DNA of 15,625 nt from contig JAEZJB010000278.1 in NCBI GenBank assembly GCA_023415845.1, forward strand, positions 1-15,625, written 5' to 3'. Under the pieces are notes generated by a model. The model saw only the letters and a program-made list of their open reading frames with translations. It ran no database searches and was not told the origin of the DNA. Shown one piece after another: positions 1 to 7,299 of this stretch (the first letter of the stretch is position 1; every line of letters begins with the position of its first letter). The translations under genes were made by a program, and so were the position numbers. Origin of the DNA: Chloroflexota bacterium. GTDB lineage: Bacteria > Chloroflexota > Chloroflexia > Thermomicrobiales > UBA6265.

Positions 1-161
1 AGCTTCCGTCGCTGGAAGTCGCCCAGGAGACGCTGCTGCGCATCTTCCGGCGGGCGAACCTCTTCGTGCCGGACGCCGAGATGCCGCAACCGGGTGATCC
101 GATCACCTCTGCCTGGTACCTGCGAGACACCGATGCCGCGGATGTAGAGGCTGTGCCATGA
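1..161 (+). CDS. rnpA: Probable ribonuclease P protein component, C-terminal end (partial)
   Basis: Only the last 52 codons are present; the gene begins before the window. The readable frame starts at base 3 and ends at TGA 159-161. The peptide begins LPSLEVAQETLLRIFRRANL, which resembles the closing amphipathic helix of RnpA, the protein subunit that helps RNase P RNA bind pre-tRNA. About 30 acidic, proline-containing residues follow that helix, longer than the usual RnpA end. The stop overlaps the yidD start as ATGA, so the two genes are probably translationally coupled. The call rests mainly on position, since rnpA directly precedes yidD in the conserved rpmH-rnpA-yidD-yidC-jag order. The fragment has no diagnostic RnpA motif, because the RNR box would lie upstream of the window. 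Confidence 0.55.
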   Translation, partial: LPSLEVAQETLLRIFRRANLFVPDAEMPQPGDPITSAWYLRDTDAADVEAVP

Positions 162-367
162 AACGTGCAGCTCTCTGGTTACTGCGAGGCTACAAAACCT
201 GGGTGTCGCCGATGCTGCCACCCTCATGCCGATATCAACCGACCTGCTCTGAATATGCCTACGAGGCGGTGGAGAAGTACGGTATTATCAAGGGTGGCCG
301 GTTGGCCCTGTGGCGCGTGCTGCGCTGCAACCCATTTGGTAGTTCTGGCTGGGATCCTGTCCCATGA
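158..367 (+). CDS. yidD: Membrane protein insertion efficiency factor YidD
   Basis: A 69-residue protein of the YidD family (formerly DUF37), a small membrane-associated factor that improves YidC/Sec-dependent insertion of inner-membrane proteins. The family core is intact: a basic amphipathic N-terminus (MKRAALWLLRGYKTWVSPML), then PSCRYQPTCSEYAYEAVEKYG with its conserved cysteines, then KGGRLALWRVLRCNPFGSSGWDPVP with the closing RCNPF and GWDPVP motifs. The length matches the family (about 70-85 residues). The ATG at 158 overlaps the upstream stop by four bases (ATGA), consistent with coupling to rnpA. A 140-base gap separates it from yidC. Confidence 0.97.
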   Translation: MKRAALWLLRGYKTWVSPMLPPSCRYQPTCSEYAYEAVEKYGIIKGGRLALWRVLRCNPFGSSGWDPVP

Positions 368-507
368 ACTCCTGTCATCCGCTCCCGGTGGTCGTCATCG
401 TTGCCTGGCAACCGTCCGCATCGTCACCGGGCTGTCGTGCCGCAGTTCCCGTCGTGATCCATCGAGGATCCTGACCCAACACCATCCCGCCCCGCGGGAG
501 GAGGCCT

Positions 508-1671
508 TTGTTCGTGCTGGATCTCCTCGGACCGGTCACGTTGCTGACAACGTTCCTTCACCAGTCACTCGACACACTTTCCCCGGCCGCCATCCCGGTC
601 TGGGATCAGTATGTCGACTTCATGGAATGGTCGCTCAACAGCCTGGCCAACCTGTTCAACAATGGCGGCCTGGCGATCATCGCCTTCACCATCATCGTGA
701 AGACGATTCTCCTTCCCCTGACCGTGAAGTCGATCCGCTCCTCCAAGAACATGCAGGAGCTTGCCCCCCGGATCAAGGAAATCCAGAAGAAGTACGGGGC
801 CGACCGCCAGCGTGCTTCGCAGGAGACCATGGCGCTCTACCAGCAGTATGGGGTCAACCCGCTGGCTGGTTGTCTACCGATGATCATCCAGATCCCGATC
901 TTCTTTGGGCTCTACCGCGCCATCGTCAACCTCAACGGCTCCGGCATCGGACACTGGACCGACGGGTTCCTCTGGATGAGTGACCTGAACAGCCCTGACC
1001 CCTGGCACATCCTGCCGATTGCCGCCGGTGTCTTCCAGTGGATCCAGTCGCGCATGATGCGCCCGGCCAACCAGAAGGTGACTGATCCGCAGCAGCAGAT
1101 CATGAACATGATGATGAACTTCATGCCGTTGTTCGTCGTCTTCTTCGGCTGGACCTTCGCCGCCGGCCCGGTGCTTTACTGGGCCACGCAGAGCGTCTAC
1201 TCGGTGGTGCAGCAGTGGTTCATCACCGGCTGGGGTGCCCTGGCCGAATGGTTCCCGTGGCTGCCGGAACTGCCGGAGCACCGTCGCCTCGGCTACAAGC
1301 CTCCCCGCAACCTCGACGATGTCGTGGTCGTCAGCGGCGAGCCGGTCGAGCAGAAGGGCTTCAGCGGCTGGTTGAATAAGCGCATGCAGCAGGCCCAGGA
1401 GACAGCCAACGCGCGCCAGGCCGAGGTGCAGGCCCAGAAAGCCACCCGCAACTCCGGCAAGAGTACGACCAGCACCACTGCAGAAGCGCCGAAGTCGGAC
1501 CGCAAGGGCACAAGCTACCAGGACCGGGTGAACGCTGCGACGAAGAGCAAGGTGAAGCCGACATCATCGTCGCCAACCCAGCCAGGCGCAGACCCCAACC
1601 CGAATTCGAAGGCATCGAAGAAGGCCGCCCGGCGCGCGGCCCAGGAAACCTCAACCGAGCAGGCGACCTGA
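508..1671 (+). CDS. yidC: Membrane protein insertase YidC/Oxa1 family (short, Gram-positive type)
   Basis: A 387-residue insertase for integral membrane proteins, acting alone or with SecYEG. It lacks the large periplasmic P1 domain of proteobacterial YidC. The Oxa1 core is clear: a first core membrane segment at about 55-72 ending in the groove motif VKTILLPLTVKS, a charged cytoplasmic hairpin at about 75-115 with SSKNMQELAPRIKEIQKKYG, then GVNPLAGCLPMIIQIPIFFG at about 119-138 and further segments at about 166-184 and 200-241. Lys65 takes the place of the groove arginine of SpoIIIJ-type proteins, a conservative swap. The tail from about 270 is hydrophilic and rich in Ala, Gln, Lys and Ser, probably cytoplasmic and disordered. 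The start is ambiguous: the purine-rich GGGAGGAGG at 496-504 can serve TTG 508 or the more usual GTG 514, two codons later. Confidence 0.96.
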   Translation: MFVLDLLGPVTLLTTFLHQSLDTLSPAAIPVWDQYVDFMEWSLNSLANLFNNGGLAIIAFTIIVKTILLPLTVKSIRSSKNMQELAPRIKEIQKKYGADRQRASQETMALYQQYGVNPLAGCLPMIIQIPIFFGLYRAIVNLNGSGIGHWTDGFLWMSDLNSPDPWHILPIAAGVFQWIQSRMMRPANQKVTDPQQQIMNMMMNFMPLFVVFFGWTFAAGPVLYWATQSVYSVVQQWFITGWGALAEWFPWLPELPEHRRLGYKPPRNLDDVVVVSGEPVEQKGFSGWLNKRMQQAQETANARQAEVQAQKATRNSGKSTTSTTAEAPKSDRKGTSYQDRVNAATKSKVKPTSSSPTQPGADPNPNSKASKKAARRAAQETSTEQAT

Positions 1672-1701
1672 GCCGGTTGTCGTGTGCAGGTAAACGAGAT
1701 T

Positions 1702-1727
1702 CGAGGGATGCCTGACGGCATCCCTCG
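1702..1727 (+). terminator. Hairpin terminator after yidC
   Basis: A perfect 11-bp stem (CGAGGGATGCC, loop TGAC, GGCATCCCTCG) starts 30 bases after the yidC stop. It is followed by TTCC rather than a long T run, so termination may be partial. The jag gene starts about 125 bases further on and may be read through or have its own promoter. Confidence 0.6.
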
Positions 1728-1852
1728 TTCCATGCCGGTGGGGTATCATCTGCCATCATAAGAGCCACGTATGTCCCGGGATCCACTCGCCCCGTAGCGG
1801 ATGCGCCAGTGAGGCGACCCGTGACCTCAATGCAAGAGAAGGCCGGCCGAAC

Positions 1853-2707
1853 ATGCAGCGAACCAGCGTAGAAATCCAGGCCTACTCGGTGGAAGAAGCC
1901 ACCCGCCTGGCCCTGGAAGAACTGGGACTCAGCCCTGACGATGTTGACATCGAAATCCTGTCCGATGCCGGTCCCGACGAGGATGCCGAAGCCCTCGTGC
2001 GCGTGACCGCGAAGGGCATGGCCTCCCAACCGGTTCCCCGCGCCGAGCAGGCTCGCGCCCAGGCGCAGGCACCCACTCCGCAGCGGGCCCGCCAGGAGCG
2101 CCCGCGCAACCGGGGCCGGGGAGATCGCAACAATCGCTCCTGGCTGGAAGGCCGGACGGGACCGGAGGACCGGCCGTCGCGCCGGGGCAAGCCTCCTGCC
2201 GAGCGCGCCTCCGACCATGTGGAAACGGCCGACGAAGCGGTCGCCCGGGAGATTACCGAGGAACTGCTTCAGCGGATGGGGGTTCAGGCGAGCGTGATAG
2301 CGGTCGACAATCCGTCGTCAGTTCCCCTCGATGAAGACGAACCACCAACCATCTTCCTCGACATCTCCGGACGCGACCTCGGGAACCTGATCGGCCGCCG
2401 GGGAGATCATCTCTCGCACCTGCAATACCTGATCAGCATGCTGGTCAACCGGCACATCGAGACCTACACACGCGTGATCGTCGACGTCGAGGGATACCGG
2501 TCCCGGCGTGAAGAGTCGCTGGTGGGGCTTGCCGAGCGAGTGGCCCGCCAGGTCGCCCGCAGCAAGCGTCCGATTGCCCTCGAACCGATGCCGCCCAATG
2601 AACGACGCATCATTCACCTGGCGCTACGCGATCATCCGGAAGTTGCCACGCACAGTGCGGGCGAAGGCAGCCAGCGCCGCATTACGGTCGAGCCTCGCAG
2701 CGAATGA
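1853..2707 (+). CDS. jag: Jag/KhpB family RNA-binding protein (Jag-N, KH, R3H)
   Basis: A 284-residue cytoplasmic RNA-binding protein of the Jag (SpoIIIJ-associated, KhpB) family. Residues 1-55 form the Jag-N domain (TSVEIQAYSVEEATRLALEE). Residues about 58-125 are a low-complexity linker rich in Arg, Ala, Gln and Pro with RGRG and RPRNRG stretches. Residues about 130-212 hold the KH fold with the GNLIGRRGDHLSHLQYLISM loop. Residues 213-284 are the R3H domain with EGYRSRREESL and the Arg251-x3-His255 motif in PPNERRIIHLAL. In Firmicutes KhpB pairs with KhpA and influences cell division and elongation. ATG 1853 is preceded by a purine-rich AAGAGAAGG. The nearest upstream ATG (1830) is in another frame, which supports this start. 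Its place after yidC is the classic one. Confidence 0.96.
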   Translation: MQRTSVEIQAYSVEEATRLALEELGLSPDDVDIEILSDAGPDEDAEALVRVTAKGMASQPVPRAEQARAQAQAPTPQRARQERPRNRGRGDRNNRSWLEGRTGPEDRPSRRGKPPAERASDHVETADEAVAREITEELLQRMGVQASVIAVDNPSSVPLDEDEPPTIFLDISGRDLGNLIGRRGDHLSHLQYLISMLVNRHIETYTRVIVDVEGYRSRREESLVGLAERVARQVARSKRPIALEPMPPNERRIIHLALRDHPEVATHSAGEGSQRRITVEPRSE

Positions 2708-2743
2708 TTCCCGGCCCGACCACCCAGCACGCGTGAACTACGT

Positions 2744-2772
2744 CGCCGGCGGCCTGCCATGAGCCGCCGGTG
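2744..2772 (+). terminator. Rho-independent-like terminator after jag
   Basis: An 8-bp GC stem (CCGGCGGC 2746-2753 with GCCGCCGG 2763-2770), extendable by a G-U and a C-G pair, has a 9-base loop and is followed by TGCTTTCTCC. It lies 37 bases after the jag stop and before the PfkB-family gene. Confidence 0.55.
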
Positions 2773-2859
2773 CTTTCTCCCCGCTCCCGCAGGTACGCAG
2801 GGCGCTTGCGCCGCTGCCACCGCGACATTGACAACCAACGTTTTGCAGAAAGATGCGCC

Positions 2860-3903
2860 ATGACCACCGGTGACTCCGACAATCGACCCACTTCGCCCGC
2901 CGATCAGTCCGCTGCCATCGAGACCCCGGCACCAAAACCCAAACGTCACCGGCCCAAGGGATTCCGGCGCGAACCGTTCCGCGATGCCTCCAACCGGCGC
3001 GGGCTGCAACTCGGGAAGACGCCTGATTACCTGCTGATCGGCCACATCTGCGCCGACCTGCAGCCGGACGGCTCGGTGGTGCTCGGTGGCACGGCGCTCT
3101 ACTCGGCGCTGACCGCCGCCCGGCTGGGGGCCAGGGTCGCGGTGTTGACGCGCGGCGTCTATGGGCGGGAAATCGCCGGCATGCAGGTGCCGAACCTCGA
3201 TATCCTGACCGACGAAGGCATCCAGGTCGTGGCCCAGGAGGCCGAGATTCCCACCACCTTCATCAATGTCTATCAGGCCGATCGCCGCGTGCAGACACTG
3301 CCGCACTGGGCCGGCCAGATCGACCTGCGCGGCCTGCCGCCCCACTGGCGAAATGCGAAGGTCGTGCATCTTGGTCCGATCGCCGATGAAATCAACCCGC
3401 GCGAATGCGCGGGCCTGACCACCGGATTCCTCGGGGTAACGCCGCAGGGCTGGATGCGCGACTGGCCGCGCCAGTCGGGCGGCAAGGTGAGTCACATCCC
3501 GCTCCGCCTGCCTGGTGAGTTGCTGGGCCGGATCGACTCCGCCATCGTCTCGATCGAGGAGATCGCCTACGCCCGCGACGTGATTGAGCGAATCGGCGAG
3601 CGGCGCCTGGGTGTTGTCACCCAGGGTCCGGACGGGGCTCGCATCATCGCTGGCGGCCAAAAGTTCGAGTTGCCCGGTTTCCGTGTGCCGGTCAAGGACC
3701 TGACCGGGGCAGGTGATGTCTTTGCCGCCGCCTTCTTCATGAAGGCGTCCGACCGGACCGTCTCCGCCGAGAAAGCGGGCACCTTCGCCAACGCCGTGGC
3801 CGCGCTCAGCCTGGCCGATGTCGGTGCGCAGACCGTGCCGCTGATGAAGGATGTGGACGCGCTGCTGGCCCAGGGCGACAAGGTCCTCCGTCCCATCACC
3901 TAG
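2860..3903 (+). CDS. PfkB-family carbohydrate/nucleoside kinase
   Basis: A 347-residue ribokinase-like (PfkB) kinase, expected to phosphorylate a sugar or nucleoside with ATP in the cytoplasm. Visible features are the N-terminal strand LLIGHICADL, the glycine motif VLGGTALYSALTAARLGARV used in substrate binding, and near the C-terminus the PfkB signature 2, DLTGAGDVFAAAFF, with catalytic base Asp286. The first 45 residues are a hydrophilic tail rich in Pro and Lys, not part of the fold. The frame stays open upstream to 2770, but those codons are Arg-rich and lie within the region after the jag terminator, so ATG 2860 is the better start; its ribosome binding site is weak (GCAGAAAG). The substrate cannot be deduced. 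The gene is convergent with the GDPD array and is separated from it by a strong hairpin. Confidence 0.85.
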   Translation: MTTGDSDNRPTSPADQSAAIETPAPKPKRHRPKGFRREPFRDASNRRGLQLGKTPDYLLIGHICADLQPDGSVVLGGTALYSALTAARLGARVAVLTRGVYGREIAGMQVPNLDILTDEGIQVVAQEAEIPTTFINVYQADRRVQTLPHWAGQIDLRGLPPHWRNAKVVHLGPIADEINPRECAGLTTGFLGVTPQGWMRDWPRQSGGKVSHIPLRLPGELLGRIDSAIVSIEEIAYARDVIERIGERRLGVVTQGPDGARIIAGGQKFELPGFRVPVKDLTGAGDVFAAAFFMKASDRTVSAEKAGTFANAVAALSLADVGAQTVPLMKDVDALLAQGDKVLRPIT

Positions 3904-3939
3904 ACCGCCTCGGGACAGGCGGTTCCCCGAATACAGGCA

Positions 3940-3973
3940 AAACGGGCGGGAGTCACATGACTCCCGCCCGTTT
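3940..3973. terminator. Bidirectional terminator between the PfkB kinase and GDPD 1
   Basis: A perfect 15-bp stem (AAACGGGCGGGAGTC 3940-3954 with its complement 3959-3973) and a 4-base loop. The A-rich left edge and T-rich right edge let it work on both strands, as expected between converging genes. A second small hairpin (ACCGCCT/AGGCGGT, 3904-3923) sits just after the kinase stop. Confidence 0.85.
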
Positions 3974-4016
3974 CGCATTGACTCCCCAAGCTTTCTCGAG
4001 GATTTGCAGGACCGGA

Positions 4017-4748
4017 TTACTCTCCCACCGCCGCGGCATGGAGATCAGCCAGCAGAGTCGGACGGTCGGTGCAGATCAGGTCCGGATTCAGCGTCAGCAC
4101 GCTCTCCAGTTCTTCCTGCGAGTTCGTCGGCCAGCCGACGATCCGGAAGCCCTGCGCCTTCGCCTCGGCAATCAGTTCTCGATCGGCAGTGGTGTGGTTG
4201 GCGTCGGCCTGGCGACAACCGAGCCGAATCGCGGTGTCGAGATACTCACGCGAATCCCAGGCCCCAATGTATCCCCGGCGCAGATGCGGAGCCTCGCGCT
4301 GTACGATCTCCAGCGGGTAGGGCTGGAATGACGTGATCGTGACCTGGTCGTCAATCCCGCGCCGGGCGATTTCGGCCAGCACCATCGGCACCACGACATC
4401 CAGTCGGTCCGGCGCGTCGTGCTTGATCTCGATCATCAGGTCAGGCAGCGACTCGACCACATCGAGGACTTCGGCGAAGGTCGGGACCTGGCAGGGCTCG
4501 GGCCAATCGGGAAAGATCGACCGGGCATCAAGTTGCTGGATCTCATCCAGGGTGAAGGTGTGAATCTCACCGCTGCCGTTGGTAGTGCGGTCAACGGTGT
4601 TGTCATGAATCACCACCAGGTGATTGTCGGCGGTGAGGTGAATGTCGAACTCAACCGAACTCAGTCCCAGATCAACTGCATAGTAGAACCCCGGGATCGT
4701 GTTTTCCGGCGCTTCATACCTGGCTCCACGATGACCGATGAGTTGCAT
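4017..4748 (-). CDS. Glycerophosphodiester phosphodiesterase, UgpQ-like (GDPD 1, last of three in tandem)
   Basis: A 243-residue cytoplasmic GDPD that hydrolyses glycerophosphodiesters to a glycerol phosphate and an alcohol; no signal peptide. The length matches E. coli UgpQ (about 247). The TIM-barrel active-site set is complete: His6-Arg7 (IGHRGARYEAPENT), Glu33 and Asp35 (VEFDIHLTADN), His48 (VVIHDNTVDRTT), Glu107 and Lys109 (IEIKHD), then GWPTNSQEEL and LICTDRPTLL near the end. Over the first 121 residues it differs from GDPD 2 at only 25 positions by eye, so the two are recent duplicates. It starts 13 bases after GDPD 2; its ribosome binding site (GAAGGGG) abuts the GDPD 2 stop. It is the distal gene of the HAD-GDPD3-GDPD2-GDPD1 operon and ends at the bidirectional terminator. 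Confidence 0.94.
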   Translation of the reverse strand: MQLIGHRGARYEAPENTIPGFYYAVDLGLSSVEFDIHLTADNHLVVIHDNTVDRTTNGSGEIHTFTLDEIQQLDARSIFPDWPEPCQVPTFAEVLDVVESLPDLMIEIKHDAPDRLDVVVPMVLAEIARRGIDDQVTITSFQPYPLEIVQREAPHLRRGYIGAWDSREYLDTAIRLGCRQADANHTTADRELIAEAKAQGFRIVGWPTNSQEELESVLTLNPDLICTDRPTLLADLHAAAVGE

Positions 4749-4761
4749 GACACACCCCTTC

Positions 4762-5514
4762 TCAGGCCCGCTCGGCCCGGTTGTACGGGATACCTTGCTC
4801 GTCCAGCAGTTGCATGATCAACGTCGGACGATCGGTGCAGATCGACGAGGGATTCATTTCCAGCACGCTGGCCAGTTCTTCGCGTGAGTTGGTGGGCCAA
4901 CCGGTTACCACCATGCCGCGACGGCGCGATTCCTCCACGATGGCACGTTCAGCGGTGGGATGATAGGCGGCGGTGCGAGTGATCCCGAGTCGCCCTGCGG
5001 TCTCCAGGAAGTCCGGAGTGTCCCAGTTGCCGATATACCCGCGCGGGATCTCTGGAGCCAGTTGCTGGGCGAGTTCCAGGGGATAGGTTTCGAACGAGGT
5101 GATCGTGACCTGCTGCTCCAGGCCGAACCGCCTGATCTCTTCGATTACCAGCGGCACGACGATGTCCAGTCGCTCGGGAATGTCCTTCTTGATCTCGATT
5201 TCCATCTCCGGAAGGACCCTGACCACCTCCAGCACCTCGGCCAGCGTCGGCACCCGACAGGGTTCCGGCCAGTCCGGAAAGATCGAGCGGGCGTCGAGTT
5301 GCTGGATTTGCTCCAGCGTGAAGGTGTGGATCTCGCCCGTGCCGTTGGTGGTGCGATCGACCGTGGCATCGTGAATGACGACCAACTGGTTGTCGGCAGT
5401 CAGGTGCACGTCGAACTCGGTGGAGGTGACGCCCAGATCGATCGCGTAGCGGAATCCGGGGATGGTGTTTTCCGGAGCCTCGTATCGTGCCCCGCGGTGG
5501 CCAATGATGTGCAT
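4762..5514 (-). CDS. Glycerophosphodiester phosphodiesterase, UgpQ-like (GDPD 2, middle of tandem array)
   Basis: A 250-residue cytoplasmic GDPD with all expected residues: His6-Arg7, Glu33 and Asp35 (TEFDVHLTADN), His48 (VVIHDATVDRTT), Glu107 and Lys109 (IEIKKD), GWPTNSREEL and SICTDRPTLI. It carries the motif DARSIFPDWPEPC shared by its neighbours, in the place where typical GDPDs have a W-F-x-x-x-F-x-G-E-type segment before the IPTL strand. It starts 12 bases after the stop of GDPD 3, and that TAG stop runs directly into a GGGGGA ribosome binding site. The C-terminal tail (QGIPYNRAERA) is unique to this copy. Close similarity to GDPD 1 suggests overlapping substrate range or dosage, but the substrate is unknown. 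Confidence 0.94.
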   Translation of the reverse strand: MHIIGHRGARYEAPENTIPGFRYAIDLGVTSTEFDVHLTADNQLVVIHDATVDRTTNGTGEIHTFTLEQIQQLDARSIFPDWPEPCRVPTLAEVLEVVRVLPEMEIEIKKDIPERLDIVVPLVIEEIRRFGLEQQVTITSFETYPLELAQQLAPEIPRGYIGNWDTPDFLETAGRLGITRTAAYHPTAERAIVEESRRRGMVVTGWPTNSREELASVLEMNPSSICTDRPTLIMQLLDEQGIPYNRAERA

Positions 5515-5526
5515 GACGGAATCCCC

Positions 5527-6297
5527 CTAGTTCGTGGCAGTGGCGTACTTCGCATCGGCCAGGCCACGGTCGGCCAGTTGCTGGCGGATAAAGGTCGGGT
5601 TGTCGGATGAGAGGACGTCCGGGTCGAGCTCGAGCACGCTCTCGAGGTCCTCGATCGTGTTGGTCTGCCAGGCGCCGATGCTGAACCCTTCCTCGCGGGC
5701 GCGGGCGACCAGGGCACGATCGGCGGTCGGATGATGGGCCTCGATCTGTACCACCTCGAGTTCGTGGGCCTCTTTCAGGAAGTGCTCGTCGTTCCAGTCG
5801 CCAATCAGGTGACGCTTGATTTCGGGCGCTTCACGCTGGGCAATGGAAAGGGCGTAGGGATCGAATCCGATGATGCGGGCGTGGTCGGTCAGGCCTAACC
5901 GGCGAATCTCGGCGATCACCTTCGGCACGATGATGTCGGAGCGCTCCGGTGTGGTCCGCTTGATCTCGATCAGGGTGAGGATCGAGGTTCCCGCCAGTTC
6001 GAGGGCCTGGCGCAGCGTGGGGATGAAGCAGGGCTCGGGCCAGTCCGGGAAGATCGAGCGGGCGTCGAGGGCCTGGAGTTCGGCCACGGTCATCTCGGCC
6101 ACGGTACCGGTGCCATTGGTGGTGCGGTCGACGGTGTAATCGTGAATCACCACCACCTCGTTGTCGGCCGAGAGATGCACGTCGAGTTCATAGATCGGCA
6201 AGCCGAGATCGATCGCGTGCTGAAACCCCGGCAGCGTGTTTTCCGGGGCTTCGAACCGGGCGCCACGGTGACCTACGATCTGGGGAGAGCGAGCCAT
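5527..6297 (-). CDS. Glycerophosphodiester phosphodiesterase, UgpQ-like (GDPD 3, first of tandem array)
   Basis: A 256-residue cytoplasmic GDPD. Catalytic positions are His10-Arg11 (VGHRGARFEAPENT), Glu37 and Asp39 (YELDVHLSADN), His52 (VVIHDYTVDRTT) and Glu111 and Lys113 (IEIKRT). It shares DARSIFPDWPEPC with the other copies but is clearly more diverged from GDPD 1 and 2 than they are from each other. In place of the GWPTN/CTDRPT end motifs it has GAWQTNTIEDL and LSSDNPTFI, so its pocket may differ. The frame is open up to 6327, but ATG 6297 has AAGGAA 8 bases upstream and the conserved fold starts just after it. A 116-base gap separates it from the HAD phosphatase gene; a possible promoter and regulatory palindrome lie there. 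Confidence 0.93.
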   Translation of the reverse strand: MARSPQIVGHRGARFEAPENTLPGFQHAIDLGLPIYELDVHLSADNEVVVIHDYTVDRTTNGTGTVAEMTVAELQALDARSIFPDWPEPCFIPTLRQALELAGTSILTLIEIKRTTPERSDIIVPKVIAEIRRLGLTDHARIIGFDPYALSIAQREAPEIKRHLIGDWNDEHFLKEAHELEVVQIEAHHPTADRALVARAREEGFSIGAWQTNTIEDLESVLELDPDVLSSDNPTFIRQQLADRGLADAKYATATN

Positions 6298-6377
6298 GCA
6301 GATGATTCCTTCGGTGGACCTGCGCAAGCGGCAGGCTGCTGCCTCGGCGCCGGATCGGCCGGGCCGATTTCGCGGCT

Positions 6378-6406
6378 ACTGTATGGGCCACCTGACAGGG
6401 TGAACA
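6378..6406 (-). promoter_or_regulatory. Candidate promoter for the GDPD array
   Basis: On the minus strand TGTTCA (-35-like, 6401-6406) and TACAGT (-10-like, 6378-6383) are 17 bases apart, upstream of GDPD 3. The matches are weak (3/6 and 4/6), so this is a suggestion only. A palindrome at 6415-6428 lies just upstream of it. Confidence 0.25.
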
Positions 6407-6413
6407 GCGGAGG

Positions 6414-7238
6414 TCACATATGTGCAGGCAACAACTGGTCGACCCGCTCCAGCACATAGGTTGGTCGGGCCTCGGCGGGCACCATTGCCAGCATTTCGGG
6501 GGTAGTTTCACCGGTCAGCACGAGGGCGGACGCCATGTCCGCGTCGATGGCCATCCGGATGTCGGTGGTGAGGCGATCCCCGACCATCACGCACCCCGAA
6601 GCCGGCAGGCCGAGTCGATCGAGCGCGGTCTCAAGCATGAACCGGTCGGGCTTCCCCACGTTCATGCGCAATGTGGTGCCCGTACATCCCTCAACCGCGC
6701 CGATGATCGCGGCCGCATCCGGTTCACCCTGGCCATTGGGAAACGGGCAAAACCGGTCGGGATTGGTGGTCACCAGGAAGGCACGTTTGTGCACGGCAAT
6801 TGCGTCGAAGGCGATCTGCAGCTTTCGATAGGTGAAGCCGCGATCGTAGCTGGCGATGACGATGTCGATCTCGGCAGGATTCTCGGACATCCGGATTCCG
6901 GCAGCCGCCAGGGCATCGATGAGCGGTTGCTCCGAGATCGGAAAGACGGTTGCCTGTGGATGATGCAGCAGCAACCAGTTGGTCATGGTATCCACGGTGT
7001 TCAGCACTTCGTGTGGCTCGACCAGAATGCCAAACCGACCCAATTTGGCGACATACTCCATCCGGCTCCGGGTCGGGTTGTTGGAAAGAAACAGGAGTGG
7101 CTTCCGGCGTTCTCGCAACCTGGCCAGCAGGTCGGCGGCGCCGGGAAGCAGCTGGTTCCCGAGGTAAATCGTGCCGTCCAGATCGAAGATGTAGCCATCG
7201 AACAGCGTGGAGGGCAGCGGCATTTCAGGACTTGGCAT
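6414..7238 (-). CDS. HAD-IIA family phosphatase (NagD/AraL-like)
   Basis: A 274-residue haloacid-dehalogenase phosphatase of subfamily IIA, the group of NagD, B. subtilis AraL, p-nitrophenyl phosphatase and phosphoglycolate/glycerol-phosphate phosphatases. Motif I is YIFDLDGTIYLG with nucleophile Asp19 and acid/base Asp21, motif II is LFLSNNPTRS (Ser52), motif III is Lys196 in NVGKPDRF, and motif IV is GDRLTTDI with Asp221 and Asp226. The cap between motifs II and III is the large C2 type. ATG 7238 has GGAG seven bases upstream. It is the first gene before three GDPDs and divergent from an AraM-like dehydrogenase, the same family pair as araL-araM in the B. subtilis arabinose operon. The likely substrate is a small sugar or polyol phosphate, possibly glycerol phosphate; this is inference. 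Confidence 0.88.
   Translation of the reverse strand: MPSPEMPLPSTLFDGYIFDLDGTIYLGNQLLPGAADLLARLRERRKPLLFLSNNPTRSRMEYVAKLGRFGILVEPHEVLNTVDTMTNWLLLHHPQATVFPISEQPLIDALAAAGIRMSENPAEIDIVIASYDRGFTYRKLQIAFDAIAVHKRAFLVTTNPDRFCPFPNGQGEPDAAAIIGAVEGCTGTTLRMNVGKPDRFMLETALDRLGLPASGCVMVGDRLTTDIRMAIDADMASALVLTGETTPEMLAMVPAEARPTYVLERVDQLLPAHM
6415..6428. promoter_or_regulatory. Candidate operator site 3 (CAC-ATAT-GTGCAGG)
   Basis: CACATATGTG is a perfect 10-bp palindrome followed by CAGG. The right half GTGCAGG is the same as in the sites at 7270-7285 and 14713-14729. It overlaps the last codons of the HAD gene, upstream of the GDPD array. It could bind the same regulator as those sites. Confidence 0.35.
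6781..6793. promoter_or_regulatory. Possible auxiliary operator copy inside the HAD gene
   Basis: The 13 bases GCACGTTTGTGCA are identical to 7271-7283 in the divergent promoter region. They lie in codons 149-153 of the HAD gene, about 490 bases from that site. An intragenic auxiliary operator, as in lac, is possible; chance is not excluded. Confidence 0.25.
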
Positions 7239-7269
7239 TCAGGTCTCCAGGTGGCGGCGGAAAGGGGGT

Positions 7270-7283
7270 CGCACGTTTGTGCA
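7270..7283. promoter_or_regulatory. Candidate operator site 1 in the HAD/araM divergent region
   Basis: CGCACGTTTGTGCA, a CGCAC-N4-GTGCA pseudo-palindrome. It is the exact reverse complement of 7356-7369, giving a 14-bp inverted repeat with centres 86 bases apart that flanks the presumed divergent promoters. It sits 32 bases before the HAD start. Confidence 0.5.
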
Positions 7284-7299
7284 GGCCACAGGGCCAGCG

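Noticed and set aside
165..983. A 272-codon plus-strand frame crossing yidD and the start of yidC
   Set aside because: It is out of frame with two well recognised genes and shows no conserved domain.
1682..1690. GTGTGCAGG after yidC, resembling the right half of the candidate operator
   Set aside because: The left half (CAC four bases earlier) is missing and the location after a housekeeping gene does not fit the regulon.
2828..2833. A consensus -35 hexamer TTGACA upstream of the PfkB-family gene
   Set aside because: No acceptable -10 lies 16-18 bases downstream (AGATGC), so a promoter cannot be supported.
2632..3978. A 448-codon open frame on the minus strand opposite the PfkB-family gene
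   Set aside because: It reads as Arg/Gly/Asp-rich sequence without recognisable motifs and lies fully antisense to a gene with clear kinase motifs; long antisense frames are common at this GC content.
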